From Flagellatimonas centrodinii (GTDB lineage: Bacteria; Pseudomonadota; Gammaproteobacteria; Nevskiales; Nevskiaceae), in NCBI RefSeq assembly GCF_016918765.2, contig NZ_CP092104.1, positions 3,038,001 through 3,102,000 of the forward strand: a stretch of DNA of 64,000 nt, read 5' to 3'. The position numbers and the translations under genes are program-made. A model generated the notes under the pieces. The model searched no databases. It worked only from the letters and a program-made list of their open reading frames with translations, and was not told where the DNA came from. This document shows positions 1 through 9,872 of this stretch, piece by piece; within the stretch, counting starts at the first letter, position 1, and the number at the start of each line of letters is the position of its first letter.

Positions 1-156
1 CACCGGGAGATCAACCGGTTGCTGGGCCCGGTACCACTGCAGCACCCCGAACAGCACGACCGCGGGAATCAACAACGACAGCCAGAGGCCACCATGGCCC
101 GGCTTCTTCTTTGCGGGTTGACGGTCGGTACGACGCTCGCTTCGCAGGGGGTCCAT
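1..156 (-). CDS. N-terminus of an unidentified membrane-anchored protein (partial)
   Basis: An open reading frame starts with ATG at 156 and runs off the left window edge, giving 52 residues. The N-terminus begins MDPLRSERRTDRQ and is basic (several Arg and Lys, then KKK). It is followed by one hydrophobic segment, roughly residues 24-40 (LWLSLLIPAVVLFGVL), and then a polar start of what is probably a periplasmic or extracytoplasmic domain. This is the layout of a signal-anchor protein with the N-terminus in the cytoplasm. The family cannot be named from this piece. It is transcribed divergently from the symporter gene at 305, with about 150 bp between the starts that must hold both promoters. 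Confidence 0.5.
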   Translation of the reverse strand, partial: MDPLRSERRTDRQPAKKKPGHGGLWLSLLIPAVVLFGVLQWYRAQQPVDLPV

Positions 157-304
157 GCCAGATATTTCCGGTTGCCGATGAGGCCGCTAGCCTACCGTGT
201 TTGCCGGGACAGCCGCATCGTCTGCGCTGCCGTTTGCCGGGCGGCTGTGATACAAACGCCGGCCGGATGAAAAGCCATAACAATTCAGTTTCAGGAGGAG
301 TTCC

Positions 305-1189
305 GTGCAGCAAAGCCCGCTGATCGCCATCGGCCTGCCGATCGCCTTGTTCATCATCATGATCGGCATGGGGCTGACGCTGACGCCGAACGACTTTCGC
401 CGTGAAGCCAGGGCCCCCAAGGGCCTGTTGATTGGCAGCCTGCTGCAGTTGCTCGCCCTGCCCCTCGTCGGCCTCGCCCTGATGGGGCTACCCGGCCTGA
501 CCGCCTCCCTGGCGGTGGGGGTGGTGATCGTCGCCGCCTGCCCCGGCGGCACCACGTCGAACCTCATTTCCTTCATGGCTCGGGGCAACGTCGCCTTGTC
601 GATCATCCTCACGGTCATCGCCAGCCTCGCCACCATTGCCACCCTGCCGTTCTGGGTCAATCTGGCACTGGACCGCACCGCCGTTGTTGATGCCGCCGCC
701 ACCACGGTGCACCTGCCTTTCCTGAAGACGGTGGCCATGCTCGCCGTGTTGATCCTGATACCGGTCAGCATCGGCATGATCATCCGCGGCCGCAACTCAG
801 CGCTGGCCGCACGTGCCGATCGCGCCGTCAGCCTGTTCGGTGCCGTGGTGCTGGCAGCGCTGATCGTCGGCATCGCCACCGTCAACCGCGACCGGCTGGG
901 CACCCTGCTGATTCAGGCCGGTCCGGCCTGCGCGGCGCTGAACGTCGTGGGCATCAGCCTTGGGCTGTTGGGTGGGCGCCTGGCCCGTCTGAACTGGCAG
1001 GACAGCCTCACCATCGCCGTCGAGTTGGGAATCAAGAACAGCACCATCGGCCTGCTGGTGGCGATGACCCTGTTGCAGAATACCGAGATGGCGGTGCCGT
1101 CAGCGGTCTACGGCATCATGATGTACGGATTCGGAATCGGCCTCATTGCATTCGGCAAGCGGCTACCGGCTGCCGCGGTTACCCCATAA
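305..1189 (+). CDS. bile acid:sodium symporter family (BASS) transporter
   Basis: This 294-residue integral membrane protein starts with GTG at 305, eight bases after a strong ribosome binding site (AGGAGGAG). It is hydrophobic throughout, with about nine or ten candidate membrane segments. It carries the motif ACPGGTTSN (residues about 79-87), which is typical of the BASS/SBF family of Na+-coupled carriers for organic anions, and a second conserved region ELGIKNSTIGL near residue 240. The substrate cannot be deduced; relatives carry bile acids, pyruvate, pantoate or steroid-like anions. An SDR gene begins 12 bp downstream and is probably co-transcribed, so uptake and oxidation of one hydrophobic hydroxy compound is a reasonable inference, not shown. 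Confidence 0.85.
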   Translation: MQQSPLIAIGLPIALFIIMIGMGLTLTPNDFRREARAPKGLLIGSLLQLLALPLVGLALMGLPGLTASLAVGVVIVAACPGGTTSNLISFMARGNVALSIILTVIASLATIATLPFWVNLALDRTAVVDAAATTVHLPFLKTVAMLAVLILIPVSIGMIIRGRNSALAARADRAVSLFGAVVLAALIVGIATVNRDRLGTLLIQAGPACAALNVVGISLGLLGGRLARLNWQDSLTIAVELGIKNSTIGLLVAMTLLQNTEMAVPSAVYGIMMYGFGIGLIAFGKRLPAAAVTP

Positions 1190-1200
1190 GGAGCACCACA

Positions 1201-1965
1201 ATGCCCACTCAACTTTTTGACCTCAAGGGACGGGTGGCGCTGGTCACCGGCGCATCACGGGGGATCGGCGAAGCCACCGCACGCCTGCTGGCAGAGCAAG
1301 GCGCGCATGTCGTGCTGGCATCGCGCAAGCAGGCCGATCTTGACAAGGTAGCGGCCGAAATCGTCGCCGCAGGCGGCAAGGCCACCGCCATCGCCGCCCA
1401 TCAGGGTGATTCCGCAGCGCTGGGCAAGCTGGTGGCCGAAATCGATCGCCAGTTCGGGCGTCTCGACATCCTGGTCAACAACGCCGCCACCAATCCGCAC
1501 TTCGGTCACATCACCGACACCGGCATGGACATGGTCGACAAGACCCTGCAGGTCAACATCAAGGGCTACTTCGAACTGTCCTCCCTCGCCGCCCGCCTGA
1601 TGCAGCGTGGCGGGCGCGGCGCCATCGTCAACATCGCCAGTATCAATGGCATTCGGCCGGGTCCGATGCAGGGCATCTATTCCATCACCAAGGCGGCGGT
1701 CATCAATATGACCAAGGCCTTCGCCAAGGAATGTGCGCCGTGGGGGGTGCGGGTAAATGCGGTGCTGCCGGGCCTGACCGAAACCAAGTTCGCCTCGGCG
1801 CTGACCAGCAACGACGAGATGCTCAAGCACTTCATGCCCAGCATCCCGCTTGGCCGTGTGGCGCAGCCCAGCGAGATCGCACCGGCTGTCCTGTTTCTGG
1901 TGTCGGATGGCGCCAGCTACGTCACCGGCAGCAGCCTGGTGGTGGACGGCGGCTTCCTGACCTGA
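1201..1965 (+). CDS. short-chain dehydrogenase/reductase (SDR)
   Basis: This 254-residue classical SDR has all family landmarks: the cofactor motif TGASRGIG (residues about 17-24), the structural motif NNAA (about 93-96), the catalytic Ser in NIASINGIR, and YSITK with the catalytic Tyr and Lys (about 160-164). The C-terminus ends VTGSSLVVDGGFLT, the usual closing motif of the family. Residue RK after beta-strand 2 (ASRKQADL) favours NADP(H), as an inference. The ATG is preceded by AAGGAGCACCACA, a good ribosome binding site. It follows the BASS carrier by 12 bp. The substrate is unknown; the fatty-acid genes on the opposite strand just downstream suggest a lipid-related hydroxyl or keto compound. 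Confidence 0.9.
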   Translation: MPTQLFDLKGRVALVTGASRGIGEATARLLAEQGAHVVLASRKQADLDKVAAEIVAAGGKATAIAAHQGDSAALGKLVAEIDRQFGRLDILVNNAATNPHFGHITDTGMDMVDKTLQVNIKGYFELSSLAARLMQRGGRGAIVNIASINGIRPGPMQGIYSITKAAVINMTKAFAKECAPWGVRVNAVLPGLTETKFASALTSNDEMLKHFMPSIPLGRVAQPSEIAPAVLFLVSDGASYVTGSSLVVDGGFLT

Positions 1966-1983
1966 GGCTGCTACGGGGTCTCG

Positions 1984-2856
1984 CTACTGCGCCTTGCGGC
2001 GGACCCGCCGCTTGCGAGCCCCCTGCCCCGTTTCCGCCGCCATCACCGCGGTGAAGAAACGACGGATCTCCGGCCACAGCCGATCCGGGCGTGTCCGCAG
2101 CTCCAGAATGTGGCGGGCTTCCAGCAGCGTCGAGTTGCGAAGCTCCTGATGCAGGACATGGGCATCGCGGAACTCGTGCAGCTTGTCGCCGCCATGACCA
2201 ACGATCAGCGCCGGCATGGTGAGCTGCCGACGGGCGCGCTCAGGCGGCACGATGGCACCGACCAACACGCCGTGCAGGATCGCCCCCATGTTCCGCGGCT
2301 CCATCGACGCGGTATTGAGGATGCTGGTGAGCACCTCGTTGCGCGGCCGCGGCGCACGCCGCAGGCGCTCCGCCAACGGCCGCTGCAGCAGGGGCGCCAG
2401 CCGCGACAGCACGATCAACGGTGACAGGATCAACGCCGCCCACGGCGCCGACCACTCCATCACCGGCATCTCGAGGAACAAGCCCGAGACGCGCTGCGGC
2501 GCCTTGGTCGCCGCGTGCAATGACACGATACAGCCGAGCGACAGGCCCCCGAGCACTGCGCGCTCGAGTTGCAGGTGATCCATCAGCGCCAGCACCTGGT
2601 CGGCATAGAAATCCGCCCGATGATCCTTGGGATCGAAGCTGCGATCGCTCTTGCCGTGTCCCAGAAGGTCCAGCAGCACCACCTGAAATCCTTCCTGCAC
2701 CAGCTTGCGTGCCATCCCGCGATTCAGGTAGGAATCAAGCAAGATGCCATGCAGCAACACCACGGCCGGCGCGTCATGGGCGCCGTAGCGCTCATAGGCC
2801 AGTTGGACGTCGTCGTACCAGAAGCGTCCGGTGGTGACGGCTGCAAGTTCTGTCAT
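1984..2856 (-). CDS. alpha/beta hydrolase
   Basis: This 290-residue alpha/beta-hydrolase fold protein has the oxyanion region LLHGILLDS, the GHGKSD loop, the nucleophile elbow GLSLGC (nucleophile Ser about residue 112) and a late His in ARHILE. ATG at 2856 is chosen because GAGGAG lies nine bases upstream; an upstream in-frame ATG at 2877 has no such site. A longer open frame continues into the preceding gene but is not credible. The gene is the last of a minus-strand set with two acyl-CoA dehydrogenase genes, so a thioesterase or ester hydrolase role in lipid breakdown is plausible. The C-terminus is Arg/Lys-rich (KRRVRRKAQ). The exact substrate is unknown. Confidence 0.8.
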   Translation of the reverse strand: MTELAAVTTGRFWYDDVQLAYERYGAHDAPAVVLLHGILLDSYLNRGMARKLVQEGFQVVLLDLLGHGKSDRSFDPKDHRADFYADQVLALMDHLQLERAVLGGLSLGCIVSLHAATKAPQRVSGLFLEMPVMEWSAPWAALILSPLIVLSRLAPLLQRPLAERLRRAPRPRNEVLTSILNTASMEPRNMGAILHGVLVGAIVPPERARRQLTMPALIVGHGGDKLHEFRDAHVLHQELRNSTLLEARHILELRTRPDRLWPEIRRFFTAVMAAETGQGARKRRVRRKAQ

Positions 2857-2885
2857 GCCAGTAATCTCCTCGGTCATGCCGCAGC

Positions 2886-4094
2886 TTACTTGAGTTCGGT
2901 CGAGCTCTTGCCCAGCAGGCGACGCGCCACGATCAATTGCTGGATCTGCTGGGTGCCCTCGAAAATGTCGAGAATCTTGGCGTCGCGGGCCCATTTCTCC
3001 AGCAGTGCGGTTTCGCTGTAACCGAGGGCACCACACAACGCCACGCAACGCAGTGCAATGTCGACACAACTACGCCCGGCCTTGGCCTTGGCCATCGATG
3101 CCTGCAACGAGTTGGGCTGGCGGTTGTCGGCCATCCAGGCCGCTTCCAGAGTCAGCAGATGCGCGGCCTCGTAGTCCGCTTCCATCTCCATGAACTGGCG
3201 CGCCGCCGACGGCTGCCGCGGGCCGGCAGCGTCGTAGTCAAGCTCGATACCCGCCCTTTCGAGCTGAACACGTGTTTCGTCGAGACAGGCACGGGCCAGC
3301 CCCACCGCCATCCCCGCCACCAGCGGTCGGGTGTTGTCGAAGGTCTGCATGACACCGGCGAAGCCCTTGCTCACATCGACGTCGGGCGAGCCCAGCAAGT
3401 TCTCGCGGGGCACCCGGACATTGTTGAGCATGAACGCGGCGGTGTCGGATGCCTTGATCCCCAGCTTGTGCTCCAGCCGCACCAGCTCGAAACCGGGCGT
3501 GCCCTTTTCCACCACGAAACTCTTGATGGCGGCGCGGCCGGCGTTGCGGTCGAGTGTTGCCCACACCACCACCAGATCGGCGCGCTCACCACTGGTGACG
3601 TAGATTTTTTCTCCGTTCAGCACGTAGTGATCGCCATCGAGGACGGCGGTGGTGCGGATCGCCGCGGAGTCGCTGCCGCAGTGGGGCTCGGTGATCGCCA
3701 TCGCCGCCCATTTGCCATCGAAGCGGGCCAGCTGCTCGGCAGTCGCCACCGAGGCAATCGCCGAGTTGCCCAGCCCCTGACGCGGCATCGACAGCAACAG
3801 CCCGACATCGCCCCAGCACAGTTCCATGATGCCCAGCACAGTGCTGAGATTGGAGCCGTTGCGATTGCCGGTCTCGCCGGTGTCGTCGCGCCTGACACCG
3901 GCAGCGCCGGCACCGCCGTTGCCGCCACTGGCGTTCATGCCATCCAGTAAGGCCGCCAGCAGATCCAGTTCCTGCGGATAGGCGTGCTCGGCCTGATCGT
4001 ATTTGCGGGAGTTGGGGCGAAAGATCTCCTGCGCCACCTGCTGCGCCTGGCTGACCAGCCCTTTGAATCTCTTCGGGGTTTCAAGATTGATCAT
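2886..4094 (-). CDS. acyl-CoA dehydrogenase family protein (catalytic-type)
   Basis: This 402-residue flavoenzyme would oxidise an acyl-CoA to the enoyl-CoA using FAD, passing electrons to ETF. Visible landmarks are the FAD/substrate loop AITEPHCGSDSAAI, the middle beta-domain with YVTSGERADLVVV, and the C-terminal motif FEGTQQIQ, whose Glu is the catalytic base in most of the family. An insertion near residues 55-70 is Gly/Asn-rich (ASGGNGGAGAAG) and looks like a flexible linker. The gene begins 10 bp after the stop of a second, divergent acyl-CoA dehydrogenase, so the two are almost certainly co-expressed and may form a hetero-oligomer. The chain-length or steroid preference cannot be read from sequence. 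Confidence 0.88.
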   Translation of the reverse strand: MINLETPKRFKGLVSQAQQVAQEIFRPNSRKYDQAEHAYPQELDLLAALLDGMNASGGNGGAGAAGVRRDDTGETGNRNGSNLSTVLGIMELCWGDVGLLLSMPRQGLGNSAIASVATAEQLARFDGKWAAMAITEPHCGSDSAAIRTTAVLDGDHYVLNGEKIYVTSGERADLVVVWATLDRNAGRAAIKSFVVEKGTPGFELVRLEHKLGIKASDTAAFMLNNVRVPRENLLGSPDVDVSKGFAGVMQTFDNTRPLVAGMAVGLARACLDETRVQLERAGIELDYDAAGPRQPSAARQFMEMEADYEAAHLLTLEAAWMADNRQPNSLQASMAKAKAGRSCVDIALRCVALCGALGYSETALLEKWARDAKILDIFEGTQQIQQLIVARRLLGKSSTELK

Positions 4095-4104
4095 GTCATC
4101 GTCC

Positions 4105-5415
4105 TCAGAGCAGCACGCCGCCGTCCATCACCGCTACCGCCCGCAGGTCGCGGTACCAGCGCTCCACCGGATATTCCTTGGTGAAGCCATGCCCGCCCAG
4201 CAGCTGCACGCCGTCATTGCCGATCTGCATGCCCTTCTCGGTGCAGAGCAGCCGCGCCAAAGCGGTCTCGCGGGCGAACGGCAGACCCTGCTCGGCGCGG
4301 CTGGCGGCGCGCAGGGTGGCCAGGCGCATGCCTTCCAGCTCGATGCCCATGTTGGCCACCGCAAAAGCCACCGACTGCCGATGGCTGATCGGCTCGCCGA
4401 AAGCCTGCCGTTCGTTGACATAAGGAATGACGAAATCGAGCACCGCACGCCCCGTGCCGCAGGCCAGCGCGCACCAGGCCAGCCGCGACAGCCGCACGCA
4501 GTTGCGGTAGTCCTCGATACTGCCGAGGCGGGCATCGGCCCCGACCTTCACCTGATCCAGTGTCAGTCGCACCGGCCGCGCGGCCCGCAGGCCCATGGAC
4601 GGCTCGGGCGCAAACTGCAGGCCGGCGCTGCCGCCCTCGACCAGAAACAGGCAGGCACCCTCCCCTGCCAGCTCGGCGGCGACCACCAGCAATTCCGCCT
4701 CATCTCCGCGGAACACCAGTGCCTTGACACCACTCAGGCGAAAGCCATCGCCGTCGCGTTCGGCACGGGTCTGCAACTGGAACGGATCGAACAGCGGCTG
4801 CGGTTCGGTGATCGCCAGTGCTGATACCGGTGGTCGCTCGGCGGTGAGGGCGGGCAGGTAGGTGGCCTGCTGCGAGGCGCTCCCCCACTGCACCAGTGCG
4901 GATGTCGCCGCCATCGGTGCCAGGCAGGCCACTGCCAGGCTCATGTCCCCCTGCGCCAGCGCTTCGGTGACCAGCATCTGGGTGACCACCGACCGGGTCT
5001 GGCCGACACCGCCCAGCGATTCAGGAACGCCCAGAAGATGAATGCCGAGGTCTTCCGTCGCGCGCAGCACTGCGTCCGGCGCCTTGCCGGCTTCGTTGGC
5101 GTCGGCTGCAGCGGGGCGCAGCTCGCCCTCGGCCACATCGCGGACCGCGTCGCACAGCATCTGCTGCTCTTCCGACGGCGTGAGGTCGAACAGACCGGCG
5201 CTGGCAACCCGGTCCAGGCGTGCCGGCGCCCCGGCCCCGCGCACGCGCTTGAAGCTGCGGGCGGCCGTGCCCGCTACCTGAAACCCCGCTCGGGCACTAT
5301 GGAACAGTGCCTGCTCGGCGCCGCGGCGGATGCCCGTCCTGCGCAGCAACGGCCATTGGGCCATTCGATTGAGGACCGCCAGCCCCCAGCCTGAAAGATC
5401 ACGTCGACGCATCAT
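4105..5415 (-). CDS. acyl-CoA dehydrogenase-like protein lacking the usual catalytic Glu motif
   Basis: This 436-residue protein has the acyl-CoA dehydrogenase fold: LFDLTPSEEQQMLCDAVRD at the start of the N-terminal helical domain, ALAITEPQPLFD in the substrate loop, and LLGGHGFTKEYPVERWYRD near the end. Where the family normally reads YEGT with the catalytic Glu, this one reads AVMDGGVLL and stops, so the base and the last helix are absent. ATG at 5415 is chosen because GAGGAG precedes it; the open frame extends upstream but without support. It is immediately upstream of a normal acyl-CoA dehydrogenase gene. In actinobacterial heteromeric FadE pairs one subunit lacks the base; the same arrangement is inferred here. 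A basic N-terminal segment (residues 1-50) is unusual. Confidence 0.82.
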   Translation of the reverse strand: MMRRRDLSGWGLAVLNRMAQWPLLRRTGIRRGAEQALFHSARAGFQVAGTAARSFKRVRGAGAPARLDRVASAGLFDLTPSEEQQMLCDAVRDVAEGELRPAAADANEAGKAPDAVLRATEDLGIHLLGVPESLGGVGQTRSVVTQMLVTEALAQGDMSLAVACLAPMAATSALVQWGSASQQATYLPALTAERPPVSALAITEPQPLFDPFQLQTRAERDGDGFRLSGVKALVFRGDEAELLVVAAELAGEGACLFLVEGGSAGLQFAPEPSMGLRAARPVRLTLDQVKVGADARLGSIEDYRNCVRLSRLAWCALACGTGRAVLDFVIPYVNERQAFGEPISHRQSVAFAVANMGIELEGMRLATLRAASRAEQGLPFARETALARLLCTEKGMQIGNDGVQLLGGHGFTKEYPVERWYRDLRAVAVMDGGVLL

Positions 5416-5503
5416 CGTTCTCCTCGTGTGTACTGCACAGTAAGCAGCCGCTGCGGCCACCGCATTGACCCTGCCCCCCGCCCCCACGTCGCCGCAGTCA
5501 ACA

Positions 5504-5532
5504 ACAAAAAAGGCCGGGCAATGCCCGGCCTC
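5504..5532 (-). terminator. rho-independent terminator of the DmdC-like gene
   Basis: Read on the minus strand, the sequence forms GGCCGGGC-ATT-GCCCGGCC followed directly by six T. It lies about 20 bp after the stop codon of the 5553-7340 gene and before the start region of the next minus-strand gene, so it separates the two transcription units. Confidence 0.85.
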
Positions 5533-5552
5533 TGGTTGCCACTGCCGCGCGA

Positions 5553-7340
5553 TCAGAAGTTGGCGGCGTCCAGCGTCATCAGCGTGTCGGCGCCAGCACG
5601 GATCTGCTGAAGGTTCATCGCCGTCTCCGGCAGCATCTTCGCAAAGTAGAACCGGGCGGTGGTCAGCTTGGTGGCATAGAACTCGCCCTCACCCTGCTTG
5701 TCGAGTGCGATCTTCGCCATCCGCGCCCACAGATAGGCATAGACGAAGTGGCCGAGCAGGTGCATGTAGGGCACCGATGCTGCACCGACTTCGTCCGGAT
5801 TCTTCATCGCTTTCTGGCCGATTTCCATCGTCACCTTCTGCACCTCGGTGCCGAGGGTGGCGAGCGGGCCGATGAATTCCTTCATCGCTTCATTGTCAGA
5901 CTCCGCCTTGACGAAGTCGGTCACCAGCTTGCCGAACTTGCTGAGCTTGGCGCCCATGTCCGACAACACCTTGCGGCCCAGCAGGTCGAGCGCCTGAATG
6001 CCGTTGGTGCCTTCGTAGATCATGTTGATGCGGGCGTCACGGACGTACTGCTCCATGCCCCACTCCTTGATGTAGCCGTGGCCGCCGAACACCTGCATGC
6101 CGAGGGTGGTGGAGACATAGCTCTGTTCGGTGATGAAGCCCTTGACGATGGGCGTCAGCAGCGCCACCAGGTCGGACATGTCCTTGCGCACCTTCTCGTC
6201 CGGGTGGCCGTGTTCCTTGTCGATCATCAGACCGGTCCAGTAGGTGAAGGCACGGGCGCCTTCCACATGGGCCTTCTGCGTCAGCAGCATGCGGCGCACG
6301 TCCGGGTGGACGATGATCGGGTCGGCCGGCTTGTCCGGCGCCTTCTTGCCGGACAGCGACCGCATCTGGATGCGGTCCTTGGCATAGGCCAGCGAGTTCT
6401 GGTAGGCCACTTCGGCCAGGCCCAGTGACTGCATGCCGACGCCGAGACGGGCGCCGTTCATCATCACGAACATGGCGTTGAGACCCTTGTTGGGCTCACC
6501 CACCAGCCAGCCGGTGGCGCCGTCGAGGTTCATCACGCAGGTGGCGTTGCCATGGATGCCCATCTTGTGCTCCAGCGCGCCGCACTGGATGCCGTTGCGC
6601 TCGCCCAGCGAACCATCGGCGTTGGGGACGAACTTGGGCACGATGAACAGCGAAATGCCCTTGGTGCCGGCCGGCGCATCCGGCAGGCGCGCGAGCACCA
6701 GGTGGATGATGTTCTCGGCGAGGTCGTGCTCACCGGAGGAAATGAAGATCTTCTGGCCGCTGATGGCGTAGCTGCCGTCGCCCTTCGGTTCGGCCTTGCT
6801 GCGCAGCAAGCCGAGGTCGGTACCGCAGTGGCTTTCAGTGAGGCACATGGTGCCGGTCCAATGACCCGACACCAGCTTCGGCAGGTAGGCCGCTTTCTGC
6901 TCGTCGGTGCCGTGGGCCACCAGGGCGGCGTAGGCACCGTGGGTCAGACCGGGATACATGGTCCACGACTGGTTGGCACTGTTGAGCATTTCGTACAGCA
7001 CGTTGTTGACCACTTCCGGCAGCCCCTGGCCGCCGAAATCGGGCTCGCAGGCCAGTGCCGGCCAGCCAGCCTCGACATACTGCGCATAGGCTTCCTTGAA
7101 GCCCTTGGGGGCGGTCACCGTACCGGTGGTCTTGTCGAGACTGCAGCCTTCCTCGTCACCACTCTGATTCAGCGGAAAGGTGACGTTCTGCGCGAACTTG
7201 GCGGCTTCGTCAGCAATCGAGTTGATGGTGTCGGCATCCAGACCTTCATGACGGGGGATGGACTGCAGCTCCTTGTCGATGCCCAGCAGCTCGTGCAGAA
7301 CGAACTGCATGTCACGCAGCGGTGCGGTGTATTGACCCAT
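5553..7340 (-). CDS. acyl-CoA dehydrogenase, DmdC/FadE5-like large type
   Basis: This 595-residue protein matches in length and motifs the large acyl-CoA dehydrogenases related to DmdC (3-methylmercaptopropionyl-CoA dehydrogenase) and mycobacterial FadE5. It has the substrate loop CLTESHCGTDLGL, QKIFISSGEHDL, the conserved HVEGARAFTYWT region, GGHGYIKEWGMEQYVRDARI and the catalytic MIYEGTNGIQ. A C-terminal extension of about 150 residues with its own helical domain follows, as expected. ATG at 7340 has GGAG nine bases upstream. It is a single-gene unit with its own terminator and is divergent from fadH, which points to fatty-acid beta-oxidation; DMSP catabolism is possible by name but not supported by neighbours. 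Confidence 0.88.
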   Translation of the reverse strand: MGQYTAPLRDMQFVLHELLGIDKELQSIPRHEGLDADTINSIADEAAKFAQNVTFPLNQSGDEEGCSLDKTTGTVTAPKGFKEAYAQYVEAGWPALACEPDFGGQGLPEVVNNVLYEMLNSANQSWTMYPGLTHGAYAALVAHGTDEQKAAYLPKLVSGHWTGTMCLTESHCGTDLGLLRSKAEPKGDGSYAISGQKIFISSGEHDLAENIIHLVLARLPDAPAGTKGISLFIVPKFVPNADGSLGERNGIQCGALEHKMGIHGNATCVMNLDGATGWLVGEPNKGLNAMFVMMNGARLGVGMQSLGLAEVAYQNSLAYAKDRIQMRSLSGKKAPDKPADPIIVHPDVRRMLLTQKAHVEGARAFTYWTGLMIDKEHGHPDEKVRKDMSDLVALLTPIVKGFITEQSYVSTTLGMQVFGGHGYIKEWGMEQYVRDARINMIYEGTNGIQALDLLGRKVLSDMGAKLSKFGKLVTDFVKAESDNEAMKEFIGPLATLGTEVQKVTMEIGQKAMKNPDEVGAASVPYMHLLGHFVYAYLWARMAKIALDKQGEGEFYATKLTTARFYFAKMLPETAMNLQQIRAGADTLMTLDAANF

Positions 7341-9583
<2,243 letters not shown>

Positions 9584-9606
9584 CACCAGCAACTGCAAAC
9601 GAGAGC

Positions 9607-9620
9607 CGTTATCATTACGC
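9607..9620 (+). promoter_or_regulatory. candidate Fur-type operator before feoA
   Basis: CCGTTATCATTACG just before the feoA start resembles part of the Fur box (its complement contains TAATGATAA, the core of GATAATGATAATCATTATC). Iron-repressed control of feo operons by Fur is well known; the match here is partial, so this is a tentative call. Confidence 0.3.
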
Positions 9621-9872
9621 ATGACCATGACGACGCTCGCCCACCTTCCCCACCGGTGCCCCGCCCGGGTTGACCACATCGCCGCCCAGGCCGGTGAGGA
9701 TCTCATCGCCCGGCGCCTGCAGGTGCTGGGCTTTGTTGCCGGCCGCCGGGTCGAAGTGCTGCGGGCCGGGCCGGTGGGTGGCGACCCGCTGCTGGTGCGC
9801 ATTGGCGACACCCGCTTTGCCTTGCGCCGGAGCGAAGCCGACCGCATTCAGGTTCGCCCGGAGGCCGCATGA
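9621..9872 (+). CDS. feoA: ferrous iron transport protein A
   Basis: This 83-residue SH3-like protein is the small cytoplasmic partner of FeoB. It shows the FeoA pattern RRLQVLGFVAGRRVEVLRAGPVGGDPLLVRIGDTRFALRRSEADRI. ATG at 9621 is used, with a second possible ATG two codons later. It overlaps the feoB start by 4 bp (ATGA type), which implies translational coupling. FeoA is thought to modulate FeoB transport or GTPase activity. The gene begins 37 bp after fadH, but iron uptake and dienoyl reduction are unrelated, so a separate promoter before feoA is likely. Confidence 0.9.
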   Translation: MTMTTLAHLPHRCPARVDHIAAQAGEDLIARRLQVLGFVAGRRVEVLRAGPVGGDPLLVRIGDTRFALRRSEADRIQVRPEAA

